Part shown: positions 26,301 to 37,747 of the stretch, piece by piece | Numbering within the stretch: the first letter of the stretch is position 1 | Layout: each line of letters opens with the position of its first letter | NCBI RefSeq assembly: GCF_021155765.1 | Contig: NC_060116.1 | Location: forward strand, 14,401,084 to 14,465,083 | DNA length: 64,000 bases | Source of the DNA: Diprion similis | Taxonomy: Eukaryota; Arthropoda; Insecta; Hymenoptera; Diprionidae | Direction: 5' to 3' | The notes under the pieces: model-generated | Told to the model about the DNA's origin: nothing | Databases searched by the model: none | What the model saw: only the letters and a program-made list of their open reading frames with translations | Made by a program: the position numbers and the translations under genes

Positions 26301-28026
26301 CGAAATTTTCGCCAAAAATCCAAAGGGGTTAACCTTAGTTTTTTCTCGATTTCTGGAGCCGAAAATTTTTCGTCTCGGAATCGATTATTATGACCCTTAC
26401 TAGAGTAATCCGTTTACCAGGAACTCAAAAAACACATGCAAAAGAGCGTAGGACCAACAGCAGAGAAATGACGACAAAAATCTTCAGTTTTTCGGCTGTA
26501 ACTTTTGAGGCGCTGCTCGGAGCGTATTGGGACTGCGCTCAATCGATTCCTCACGCAAAATTACGTGGAAATGGTGCTCGCAAAAAAGAATCGCAGCACT
26601 TTCCAGAATCGCCGAAATTTTCGCCAAAAATCCAAAGGGGTTAACCTTAGTTTTTTCTCGATTTCTGGAACCGAAAATTTTTCGTCTTGGAATCGATCAT
26701 TATGACCCTTTCTAGAGTAATTCGACCACCAGGAACTCAGGAAACACATGCAAAAGAGCGTAGGACCAACAGCAGAGAAATGACGACGAAAATCTTCAGT
26801 TTTTCGGCTGTAACTTTTGAGGCGCTGCTCGGAGCGTATTGGGACTGCGCTCAATCGATTCCTCTCGCAAAATTACGTCGGAATAGTGCTTGCAAAAAAG
26901 AATCGCAGCACTTTTCGGAATCGCCAAAATTTTCGCCAAAAATCCAAAGGGGTTAACCTTAGTTTTTTCTCGATTTCTGGAGCCGAAAATTTTTCGTCTT
27001 GGAATCGATCATTATGACCCTTTCTAGAGTAATTCGACCACCAGGAACTCAAAAAACACATGCTAAAGAGCGTAGGACCAACAGCAGAGAAATGACGACG
27101 GAAATCTCCAGTTTTTCGGCTGTAACTTTTGAGGCGCTGCTCGGAGCGTATTGGGACTGCGCTCAATCGATTCCTCTCGCGAAATTACGTCGGAATAGTG
27201 CTTCCTTAAAAGAATTGCAGCACTTTGCAGAATCGCCGAAATTTTCGCGAAAAATCCAAAGGGGTTAACCTTAGTTTTTTCTCGATTTCCGGAGCCGAAA
27301 ATTTATCGTCTCGGAATCGATTATTATGACCCTCTCTAGAGTAATTCGACCACCAGGAACTCAAAAAACACATGCAAAAGAGCGTAGGACCAACAGCAGA
27401 GAAATGACGACGAAAATCTTCAGTTTTTCGGCTCTAACTTTTGAGGCGCTGCTCGGAGCGTATTGGGACTGCGCTCAATCGATTCCTCTCGCAAAATTAC
27501 GTAGAAATAGTGCTTGCAAAAAAGAATCGCAGCACTTCCCAGAATCGCCGAAATTTTTGCCAAAAATCCAAACCTTAGTTTTTTCTCGATTTCTGGAGCC
27601 GAAAATTTTTCGTCTCGGTATCGATTATTATGACCCTTTCTAGAGTAATTCGACCACCAGGAACTCGAAAAACACATGCAAAAGAGCGTAGGACCAACAG
27701 CAGAGAAATGACGACGAAAATCTCAAGTTTTTTGGCTGTAACTTTTGAGGCGCTGCTCGGAGCGTATTGGGACTGCGCTCAATCGATTCCTCTCGCAAAA
27801 TTACGTCGGAATAGTGCTTCCTTAAAAGAATTGCAGCACTTTCCAGAATCGCCGAAATTTACGCCAAAAATCCAAAGGGGTTAACCTTAGTTTTTTCTCG
27901 ATTTCTGGAGCCGAAAATTTTTCGTCTCGGAATTGATTATTATGACCCTTTTTAGAGTAATTCGACCACCAGGAACTCAAAAAACACATGCAAAAGAGCG
28001 TAGGACCAACAGCAGAGAAATGACGA
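17385..28026. repeat. Higher-order repeat: two tandem copies of about 5,288 bp (17 monomers)
   Basis: Within the array, sequence from about 17,385 to 22,738 is repeated at an offset of exactly 5,288 bp (about 22,673 to 28,026). The offset equals 17 times 312 minus 16, because each copy holds two of the 304-bp monomers. Rare markers recur at this offset, such as the GTAATTAG variant near 19,253 and 24,541, the GAAGCCGG variant near 18,581 and 23,869, and the pair of 8-bp deletions. In the places I compared by eye the copies looked identical, so the duplication is recent. A related block of four to five monomers with the same order of subtypes also lies 4,368 bp (14 monomers) upstream, near 12,900-14,200. 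Confidence 0.9.
19550..22652. repeat. Inner higher-order repeat: two copies of 1,552 bp (5 monomers, one short)
   Basis: The order of monomer subtypes from about 19,550 repeats at 21,102 with an offset of 1,552 bp (5 times 312 minus 8). Each copy contains one 304-bp monomer. The two copies differ at a few bases, such as CAAGAAACAC versus CAGGAAACAC. The same doubled arrangement reappears at 24,838-27,940 as part of the 5,288-bp unit, so the 1,552-bp duplication is older than the 5,288-bp one. Confidence 0.88.
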
Positions 28027-29373
28027 CGAAAATCTCAAGTTTTTTGGCTGTAACTTTTGAGGCGCTGCTCGGAGCGTATTGGGACTGCGCTCAATCGATT
28101 CCTCTCGCAAAATTACGTCGGAATAGTGCTTTCTTAAAAGAATTGCAGCACTTTCCAGAATCGCCGAAATTTACGCCAAAAATCCAAAGGGGTTAACCTT
28201 AGTTTTTTCTCGATTTCTGGAGCCGAAAATTTTTCGTCTCGGTATCGATTATTATCACCCTTTCTAGAGTAATTCGACCACCAAGAACTCAAAAAACACA
28301 TGCAAAAGAGCGTAGGACCAACAGCAGAAAAATGACGACGAAAATCTCAAGTTTTTTGGCTGTAACTTTTGAGGCGCTGCTCGGAGCGTATTGGGACTGC
28401 GCTCAATCGATTCCTCTCGCAAAATTACGTCGGAATAGTGCTTCCTCAAAAGAATTGCAGCACTTTCCAGAATCGCCGAAATTTTCGCCAAAAATCCAAA
28501 GGGGTTAACCTTAGTTTTTTCTCGATTTCTAGAGCCGAAAATTTTTCGTCTCGGAATCGATTATTATGACCCTTACTAGAGTAATCCGACTACCAGGAAC
28601 TCAAAAAACACATGCAAAAGAGCGTAGGACCATCAGCAGAGAAATGACGACGAAAATCTCCAGTTTTTCGGCTGTAACTTTTGAGGCGCTGCTCGGAGCG
28701 TATTGGGACTGCGCTCAATCGATTCCTCTCGCAAAATTACGTCGGAATAGTGCTTGCAAAAAAGAATCGCAGCTTTTTTCGGAATCGCCGAAATTTTCGC
28801 CAAAAATATAAAGGGGTTGACCTTAGTTTTTTCTCGATTTCTGGAGCCGAAAATTTATCGTCTCGGAATCGATTATTATGACCCTTTCTAGAGTAATTCG
28901 ACTACCAGGAACTCGAAAAACACATGCAAAAGAGCGTAGGACCAACAGCAGAGAAATGACGACGAAAATCTCAAGTTTTTTGGCTGTAACTTTTGAGGTG
29001 CTGCTCGGAGCGTATTGGGACTGCGCTCAATCGATTCCTCTCGCAAAATTACGTCGGAATAGTGCTTTCTCAAAAGAATTGCAGCACTTTCCAGAATCGC
29101 CGAAATTTACGCCAAAAATCCAAAGGGGTTAACCTTAGTTTTTTCTCGATTTCTGGAGCCGAAAATTTATCGTCTCGGAATCGATTATTATGACCCTTTC
29201 TAGAGTAATTCGACCACCAGGAACTCAAAAAACACATGCAAAAGAGCGTAGGACCAACAACAGAGAAATGACGACGAAAATCTTCAGTTTTTCGGCTGTA
29301 ACTTTTGAGGCGCTGTTCGGAGCGTATTGGGACTGCGCTCAATCGATTCCTCTCGCAAAATTACGTCGGAATA

Positions 29374-32300
29374 GTGCTTGCTTAAAAGAATTGCAGCACT
29401 TTCCAGAATCGCCGAAATTTACGCCAAAAATCCAAAGGGGTTAACCTTAGTTTTTTCTCGATTTCTGGAGCCGAAAATTTATCGTCTCGGAATCGATTGT
29501 TATGACCCTTTCTAGAGTAATTCGACCACCAGGAGCTCAAAAAACACATGCAAAAGAGCGTAGGACCAACAGCAGAGAAATGACGACGAAAATCTTCAGT
29601 TTTTCGGCTGTAACTTTTGAGGCGCTGCTCGGAGCGTATTGGGACTGCGCTCAATCGATTCCTCTCGCAAAATTACGTCGGAATAGTGCTTCCTTAAAAG
29701 AATTGCAGCACTTTCCAGAATCGCCGAAATTTACGCCAAAAATCCAAAGGGGTTAACCTTAGTTTTTTCTCGATTTCTGGAGCCGAAAATTTATCGTCTC
29801 GGAATCGATTGTTATGACCCTTTCTAGAGTAATTCGACCACCAGGAACTCAAAAAACACATGCAAAAGAGCGTAGGACCAACAGCAGAGAAATGACGACG
29901 AAAATCTTCAGTTTTTCGGCTGTAACTTTTGAGGCGCTGCTCGGAGCGTATTGGGACTGCGCTCAATCGATTCCTCTCGCAAAATTACGTCGGAATAAGG
30001 CTTGCAAAAAAGAATCGCAGCACTTTCCAGAATCGCCGAAATTTTCGCCAAAAATCCAAAGGGGTTAACCTTAGTTTTTTCTCGATTTCTGGAGCCGGAA
30101 ATTTTTCGTCTCGGTATCGATTATTATGACCCTTTCTAGAGTAATTCGACCACCAGGAACTCAAAAAACACATGCAAAAGAGCGTAGGACCAACAGCAGA
30201 AAAATGACGACGAAAATCTCAAGTTTTTTGGCTGTAACTTTTGAGGTGCTGCTCGGAGCGTATTGGGACTGCGCTCAATCGATTCCTCTCGCAAAATTAC
30301 GTCGGAATAGTGCTTCCTTAAAAGAATTGCAGCACTTTCCAGAATCGCCGAAATTTTCGCCAAAAATCCAAAGGGGTTAACCTTAGTTTTTTCTCGATTT
30401 CGGGAGCCGAAAATTTTTCGTCTTGGAATCGATCATTATGACCCTTTCTAGAGTAATTCGACCACCAGGAACTCAAAAAACACATGCTAAAGAGCGTAGG
30501 ACCAACAGCAGAGAAATGACGACGAAAATCTTAAGTTTTTCGGCTGTAACTTTTGAGGCGCTGCTCGGAGCGTATTGGGACTGCGCTCAATCGATTTCTC
30601 TCGCAAAATTACGTGGAAATGGTGCTCGCAAAAAAGAATCGCAGCACTTTCCAGAATCGCCGAAATTTTCGCCAAAAATCCAAAGGGGTTAACCTTAGTT
30701 TTTTCTCGATTTCTGGAGCCGAAAATTTTTCGTCTTGGAATCGATCATTATGACCCTTTCTAGAGTAATTCGACCACCAGGAACTCAAGAAACACATGCA
30801 AAAGAGCGTAGGACCAACAGCAGAGAAATGACGACGAAAATCTTCAGTTTTTCGGCTGTAACTTTTGAGGCGCTGCTCGGAGCGTATTGGGACTGCGCTC
30901 AATCGATTCCTCTCGCAAAATTACGTCGGAATAGTGCTTGCAAAAAAGAATCGCAGCACTTTTCGGAATCGCCAAAATTTTCGCCAAAAATCCAAAGGGG
31001 TTAACCTTAGTTTTTTCTCGATTTCTGGAGCCGAAAATTTTTCGTCTTGGAATCGATCATTATGACCCTTTCTAGAGTAATTCGACCACCAGGAACTCAA
31101 AAAACACATGCTAAAGAGCGTAGGACCAACAGCAGAGAAATGACGACGGAAATCTCCAGTTTTTCGGCTGTAACTTTTGAGGCGCTGCTCGGAGCGTATT
31201 GGGACTGCGCTCAATCGATTCCTCTCGCGAAATTACGTCGGAATAGTGCTTCCTTAAAAGAATTGCAGCACTTTGCAGAATCGCCGAAATTTTCGCGAAA
31301 AATCCAAAGGGGTTAACCTTAGTTTTTTCTCGATTTCCGGAGCCGAAAATTTATCGTCTCGGAATCGATTATTATGACCCTCTCTAGAGTAATTCGACCA
31401 CCAGGAACTCAAAAAACACATGCAAAAGAGCGTAGGACCAACAGCAGAGAAATGACGACGAAAATCTTAAGTTTTTCGGCTGTAACTTTTGAGGCGCTGC
31501 TCGGAGCGTATTGGGACTGCGCTCAATCGATTTCTCTCGCAAAATTACGTCGGAATAAGGCTTGCAAAAAAGAATCGCAGCACTTTTCAGAATCGCCGAA
31601 ATTTTCGCCAAAAATCCAAAGGGGTTAACCTTAGTTTTTTCTCGATTTCTGGAGCCGGAAATTTTTCGTCTCGGTATCGATTATTATGACCCTTTCTAGA
31701 GTAATTCGACCACCAGGAACTCAAAAAACACATGCAAAAGAGCGTAGGACCAACAGCAGAGAAATGACGACGAAAATCTCAAGTTTTTTGGCTGTAACTT
31801 TTGAGGTGCTGCTCGGAGCGTATTGGGACTGCGCTCAATCGATTCCTCTCGCAAAATTACGTCGGAATAGTGCTTCCTTAAAGAATTGCAGCACTTTCCA
31901 GAATCGCTGAAATTTTCGCCAAAAATCCAAAGGGGTTACCCTTAGTTTTTTCTCGATTTCTGGAGCCGAAAATTTTTCGTCTTGGAATCAATCATTATGA
32001 CCCTTTCTAGAGTAATTCGACCACCAGAAACTCAAAAAACACATGCAAAAGAGCGTAGGACCATCAGCAGAAAAATGACGACGAAAATCTCAAGTTTTTT
32101 GGCTGTCACTTTTGAGGCGCTGCTCGGAGCGTATTGGGACTGCGCTCAATCGATTCCTCTCGCAAAATTACGTCGGAATAGTGCTTCCTTAAAAGAATTG
32201 CAGCACTTTGCAGAATCGCCGAAATTTTCGCGAAAAATCCAAAGGGGTTAACCTTAGTTTTTTCTCGATTTCTGGAGCCGAAAATTTATCGTCTCGGAAT

Positions 32301-35275
32301 CGATTATTAGGACCCTTTCTAGAGTAATTCGACCACCAGGAACTCAAAAAACACATGCAAAAGAGCGTAGGACCAACAGCAGAGAAATGACGACGAAAAT
32401 CTTAAGTTTTTCGGCTGTAACTTTTGAGGCGCTGCTCGGAGCGTATTGGGACTGCGCTCAATCGATTCCTCACGCAAAATTACGTGGAAATGGTGCTCGC
32501 AAAAAAGAATCGCAGCACTTTCCAGAATCGCCGAAATTTTCGCCAAAAATCCAAAGGGGTTAACCTTAGTTTTTTCTCGATTTCTGGAGCCGAAAATTTT
32601 TCGTCTTGGAATCGATCATTATGACCCTTTCTAGAGTAATTCGACCACCAGGAACTCAAAAAACACATGCTAAAGAGCGTAGGACCAACAGCAGAGAAAT
32701 GACGACGGAAATCTCCAGTTTTTCGGCTGTAACTTTTGAGGCGCTGCTCGGAGCGTATTGGGACTGCGCTCAATCGATTCCTCTCGCAAAATTACGTCGG
32801 AATAGTGCTTGCTTAAAAGAATTGCAGCACTTTCCAGAATCGCCGAAATTTACGCCAAAAATCCAAAGGGGTTAACCTTAGTTTTTTCTCGATTTCTGGA
32901 GCCGAAAATTTATCGTCTCGGAATCGATTGTTATGACCCTTTCTAGAGTAATTCGACCACCAGGAGCTCAAAAAACACATGCAAAAGAGCGTAGGACCAA
33001 CAGCAGAGAAATGACGACGAAAATCTTCAGTTTTTCGGCTGTAACTTTTGAGGCGCTGCTCGGAGCGTATTGGGACTGCGCTCAATCGATTCCTCTCGCA
33101 AAATTACGTCGGAATAGTGCTTCCTTAAAAGAATTGCAGCACTTTCCAGAATCGCCGAAATTTACGCCAAAAATCCAAAGGGGTTAACCTTAGTTTTTTC
33201 TCGATTTCTGGAGCCGAAAATTTATCGTCTCGGAATCGATTGTTATGACCCTTTCTAGAGTAATTCGACCACCAGGAACTCAAAAAACACATGCAAAAGA
33301 GCGTAGGACCAACAGCAGAGAAATGACGACGAAAATCTTCAGTTTTTCGGCTGTAACTTTTGAGGCGCTGCTCGGAGCGTATTGGGACTGCGCTCAATCG
33401 ATTCCTCTCGCAAAATTACGTCGGAATAAGGCTTGCAAAAAAGAATCGCAGCACTTTCCAGAATCGCCGAAATTTTCGCCAAAAATCCAAAGGGGTTAAC
33501 CTTAGTTTTTTCTCGATTTCTGGAGCCGGAAATTTTTCGTCTCGGTATCGATTATTATGACCCTTTCTAGAGTAATTCGACCACCAGGAACTCAAAAAAC
33601 ACATGCAAAAGAGCGTAGGACCAACAGCAGAAAAATGACGACGAAAATCTCAAGTTTTTTGGCTGTAACTTTTGAGGTGCTGCTCGGAGCGTATTGGGAC
33701 TGCGCTCAATCGATTCCTCTCGCAAAATTACGTCGGAATAGTGCTTCCTTAAAAGAATTGCAGCACTTTCCAGAATCGCCGAAATTTTCGCCAAAAATCC
33801 AAAGGGGTTAACCTTAGTTTTTTCTCGATTTCGGGAGCCGAAAATTTTTCGTCTTGGAATCGATCATTATGACCCTTTCTAGAGTAATTCGACCACCAGG
33901 AACTCAAAAAACACATGCTAAAGAGCGTAGGACCAACAGCAGAGAAATGACGACGAAAATCTTAAGTTTTTCGGCTGTAACTTTTGAGGCGCTGCTCGGA
34001 GCGTATTGGGACTGCGCTCAATCGATTTCTCTCGCAAAATTACGTCGGAATAAGGCTTGCAAAAAAGAATCGCAGCACTTTTCAGAATCGCCGAAATTTT
34101 CGCCAAAAATCCAAAGGGGTTAACCTTAGTTTTTTCTCGATTTCTGGAGCCGGAAATTTTTCGTCTCGGTATCGATTATTATGACCCTTTCTAGAGTAAT
34201 TCGACCACCAGGAACTCAAAAAACACATGCAAAAGAGCGTAGGACCAACAGCAGAGAAATGACGACGAAAATCTCAAGTTTTTTGGCTGTAACTTTTGAG
34301 GTGCTGCTCGGAGCGTATTGGGACTGCGCTCAATCGATTCCTCTCGCAAAATTACGTCGGAATAGTGCTTCCTTAAAGAATTGCAGCACTTTCCAGAATC
34401 GCTGAAATTTTCGCCAAAAATCCAAAGGGGTTACCCTTAGTTTTTTCTCGATTTCTGGAGCCGAAAATTTTTCGTCTTGGAATCAATCATTATGACCCTT
34501 TCTAGAGTAATTCGACCACCAGAAACTCAAAAAACACATGCAAAAGAGCGTAGGACCATCAGCAGAAAAATGACGACGAAAATCTCAAGTTTTTTGGCTG
34601 TCACTTTTGAGGCGCTGCTCGGAGCGTATTGGGACTGCGCTCAATCGATTCCTCTCGCAAAATTACGTCGGAATAGTGCTTCCTTAAAAGAATTGCAGCA
34701 CTTTGCAGAATCGCCGAAATTTTCGCGAAAAATCCAAAGGGGTTAACCTTAGTTTTTTCTCGATTTCTGGAGCCGAAAATTTATCGTCTCGGAATCGATT
34801 ATTAGGACCCTTTCTAGAGTAATTCGACCACCAGGAACTCAAAAAACACATGCAAAAGAGCGTAGGACCAACAGCAGAGAAATGACGACGAAAATCTTAA
34901 GTTTTTCGGCTGTAACTTTTGAGGCGCTGCTCGGAGCGTATTGGGACTGCGCTCAATCGATTCCTCACGCAAAATTACGTGGAAATGGTGCTCGCAAAAA
35001 AGAATCGCAGCACTTTCCAGAATCGCCGAAATTTTCGCCAAAAATCCAAAGGGGTTAACCTTAGTTTTTTCTCGATTTCTGGAGCCGAAAATTTTTCGTC
35101 TTGGAATCGATCATTATGACCCTTTCTAGAGTAATTCGACCACCAGGAACTCAAAAAACACATGCTAAAGAGCGTAGGACCAACAGCAGAGAAATGACGA
35201 CGGAAATCTCCAGTTTTTCGGCTGTAACTTTTGAGGCGCTGCTCGGAGCGTATTGGGACTGCGCTCAATCGATTC
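29374..35275. repeat. Duplicated block near the right edge, second copy short by three monomers
   Basis: Sequence from about 29,374 to 30,610 recurs at an offset of 3,431 bp. Sequence from about 31,546 to 32,780 recurs at an offset of 2,495 bp. The difference is 936 bp, exactly three monomers. Both copies carry the same monomer with a 1-bp deletion (near 31,881 and 34,376) and the same unusual TTATTAGGACCC variant. This is what unequal exchange in phase with the monomer would leave. Confidence 0.82.
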
Positions 35276-35677
35276 CTCTCGCAAAATCACGTCGGAATAG
35301 TGCTTGCAAAAAAGAATCGCAGCACTTTTCGGAATCGCCAAAATTTTCGCCAAAAATCCAAAGGGGTTAACCTTAGTTTTTTCTCGATTCCTGGAGCCGG
35401 AAATTTTTCGTCTCGGTATCGATTATTATGACCCTTTCTAGAGTAATTCGACCACCAGGAACTCAAAAAACACATGCAAAAGAGCGTAGGACCAACAGCA
35501 GAGAAATCACTACGAAAATCTCCAGTTTTTCGGCTGTAACTTCTGAGGCGCTGCTCGGAGCGTATTGGGACTGCGCTCAATCGATTCCTCTCGCGAAATT
35601 ACGTCGGAATTGTGCTCGCAAAAAAGAATTGCAGCACTTTCTAGAATCGCCGAAATTTTCGCTAAAAATCTAAAGGG

Positions 35678-36269
35678 GTAGAACGTTTGCCTGCTATCTC
35701 TAGCTTTGTGGTATTTGTATGTTTTTATTCAGCAAAGATATGGTTCGAGAGCACTCGTTAGGAAATACATTTGTTTCATTATTATATACATTTATTAATG
35801 TACTTTTGTAAAGACTTGTTCATTAATATCGCATAATGAAAAAATGGATACGGCAAGTTCAACTCGTAGTTTCCCTTCACTTTAACAGTTTGTGTTGTAT
35901 TAACAAAAGTGGTTTTGACTGATTCCAAATTCCGAACCAATTTACTTACTGGCTTACGTATATATGAATTTTGATCGAGAGTTTGATACTTTGTTCACAA
36001 TGTAAATTGGAGTAAAGGTTGTTTCAAAACCCAATTTTCGAATCAATGATATTTCTGGACGTGCTGTCTTGTTGGAAATAAGTTCTTAACTGGTCTTTCA
36101 ATCGCAACTCATAGAAATACATGATCCAGGTATAATAATGGAGGGATCAATTGTTTTTCTCATGACCTCAAAGAATGATAAACATTTGAAAATATAAAGT
36201 ACTATCTTACAATAATTTATACAAGAAACATTCAAATACATTATTGTCAAAGAATCTGTCACTCGAATT
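35678..36269. other. Unique spacer between satellite and DDRGK1, with its probable 3' UTR
   Basis: Satellite homology stops at about 35,677 and ordinary AT-rich unique sequence begins. The DDRGK1 transcript (minus strand) must end here. TTTATT at 35,801-35,806 and again at 35,724-35,729 would read AATAAA on the minus strand and could serve as poly(A) signals. I see no coding sequence. Confidence 0.6.
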
Positions 36270-37386
36270 TTATGCGCTAACAGAGTTTGTCTTCGATGGA
36301 TTTAAATTAATCAATATATTAGAATTCTCTGCTAATTCTGTGATGCTAACACGGCCCCTCTGCCTGATGAATTTCGCAACAGCCTCGAGTTCTCCTGTTG
36401 AAATGTAAATAAACTTCCCTCGGTCATCAACGACTCCAGTAAGATTACCATCAGCCTGTAAACTCTGTATTCTCTCAATAACACTGACAGTTTTCATTCT
36501 AAAGTGTGCTGCCAAGTCCTCAAGGACAACAACTTTATTCACTTTTATATAATCTATAAATTTAGTCAACAGATTCTCTTCTTCTGTATTTTCCCCATCC
36601 TCATAGCCCTCCTCTTCAACGCTGAAGGCCTCCTTCATTTTTATGTACTCCTCGTACTCTTTTCTCTCCTTTTCTTCCCTAGCTTTCTTCTCAGCCTCCT
36701 CCAGTTTAGCCTCTTCCATCCGCTCTTTTTCGCTCTGTTTATCCCTCTCTTCCTGCAGCAGTTGATCTCTCTTTCTCCTTTCTTCTCTCTCTCGCTCTGC
36801 GGCTTCCCTTTGTAGCTTTTTCTCAGCCTTAGCTTCCAGCTTAGCCCTCTTTTTAGCCCCTAGTTTGCTGTCTGCCAAATCTATGTCCCCATCCTCATTC
36901 TCATCGTTCGCATCATTACTGTGATCTGATTCGTTTCCTCTTCTAGCTTCGGCCGCAGCATTGCCCCGCATTCTTTGCCTCGCATTTCTGACTCCCGCCG
37001 CACGCCTCGGTTGTTGCCCGTGCGCCTGAGCTCCTCGACCTCTGACATTTGCTTCAGGTGTGTCTGAAATAAAGAAGAAACTAAAAACGGACTCTCGAGC
37101 AAAGTCTACCAATTCTATGATCACAATTCATTCTAAGAATCTTCTAAGAATTAAACCACGGCGAGTATATTTGATTTTCGAACAGCTGTTCTAGTTGCTT
37201 ATAGGTTATGGTGTACAGCGCTTTTCAAAATCGTTGAAACGACGTCTATCAAGGGTAGAAAATTATCTCAAGATGGCGATAATAACCATTTCAAATATTA
37301 CCTGCCTTTTTCCTGGAAAATAATGCCAGAACAATTAATAATACGACTAGTCCCGTCACAACAGTCACTAGCAGGAGAACGTCCAT
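36270..37386 (-). CDS. DDRGK1: DDRGK domain-containing protein 1 (UFBP1), UFMylation adaptor
   Basis: Two coding exons on the minus strand, 37386-37302 and 37063-36270, joined in phase 1 by a GT-AG intron, give 292 residues, close to the family length (about 300-315). Residues 1-25 ([10 protein letters not shown]...) form an N-terminal membrane anchor. Residues 30-90 are Arg/Ala-rich then acidic, about 96-176 is a highly charged Lys/Glu/Arg coiled coil, and a C-terminal winged-helix region carries the name-giving DDRGK motif at about 241-245 ([12 protein letters not shown]). In animals this ER-anchored protein binds UFL1 and helps direct attachment of UFM1 to targets such as ribosomal protein uL24, supporting ER-phagy and ER homeostasis. 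The frame continues upstream of 37063 into a false start, but a canonical acceptor and the anchor-coding first exon show the true structure. It is divergently transcribed from the p24 gene, with ATGs 361 bp apart. Family assignment is very secure. Confidence 0.96.
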
Positions 37387-37747
37387 GATTGTTGTTGTCA
37401 CTAGTCAACTGGTCGGTAGAATCGAAAGAACGTCCGTTAAAAACGGGTTTCTGGTGTAAATAAGTAATGTAAAATTAAAAATAACTATTTCAGAAAGTTT
37501 TGAATACTTTTCAAGATTTTAATAAACATGTTTCCAATTCTTGAACTCACAATTTGCATCTGAAGTTCATTCTTTGACTATCGTAGTCGACTGTCGTGGT
37601 ATCAGGTGACGGCAAATGGCTGAAACAAGACCGACGTCATCCGCTGACGTGTGTCGTCTGTGTCTAGTCGGTTTTGTGTTTTCCGTCGTCTACTCGTCTG
37701 AGATTAGACAATAAATCAGAGATAAATAAATACACAATTCAAGGAAG
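37387..37747. promoter_or_regulatory. Shared bidirectional promoter with UPRE/CRE-like sites
   Basis: The 361 bp between the two divergent start codons must hold both core promoters and 5' UTRs. A GACGTCAT element at 37,633-37,640 and a TGACGTGT element at 37,645-37,652 resemble CRE and ATF6/XBP1-type UPR elements (core TGACGTG). Both flanking genes act in the ER or early secretory pathway, so co-induction by ER stress is a reasonable inference. There is no clear TATA box. Confidence 0.6.

Larger units (their letters stand above)
7353..35677. repeat. 312-bp satellite DNA array, about 91 monomers
   Basis: The same 312-bp unit repeats head to tail without interruption for about 28.3 kb. Landmarks recur at 312-bp spacing, for example the TATGACCCTTTCTAGAG motif near 7694, 8006, 8318, 8630 and so on. 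Monomers differ from each other by scattered substitutions and fall into recurring subtypes, for instance at the site reading GCTTGCAAAAAAGAATC, GCTTCCTTAAAAGAATT, AAGGCTTGCAAAAAA or GGTGCTCGCAAAAAA. Nearly all units are exactly 312 bp; four are 304 bp (missing the eight bases GGGGTTAA at about 20732, 22284, 26020 and 27572) and two carry a 1-bp loss (about 31881 and 34376). Because 312 is three times 104, frames stay in register and short ORFs of 66-97 codons appear in every unit on both strands. I regard these as by-products. The array starts inside a sequence resembling AAAATTTTTCGTCTCGG and ends at CTAAAGGGGT. A centromeric or pericentromeric role is possible but not shown by the sequence. 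Confidence 0.98.

Noticed and set aside
7319..35673. Scores of 66-105 codon ORFs on both strands
   Set aside because: They recur every 312 bp, overlap in several frames on both strands and follow the satellite unit. They are repeat by-products, not genes.
7353..35677. CRISPR-like regular repetition
   Set aside because: The repeats are contiguous, 312 bp long and have no unique spacers, and the context is eukaryotic.
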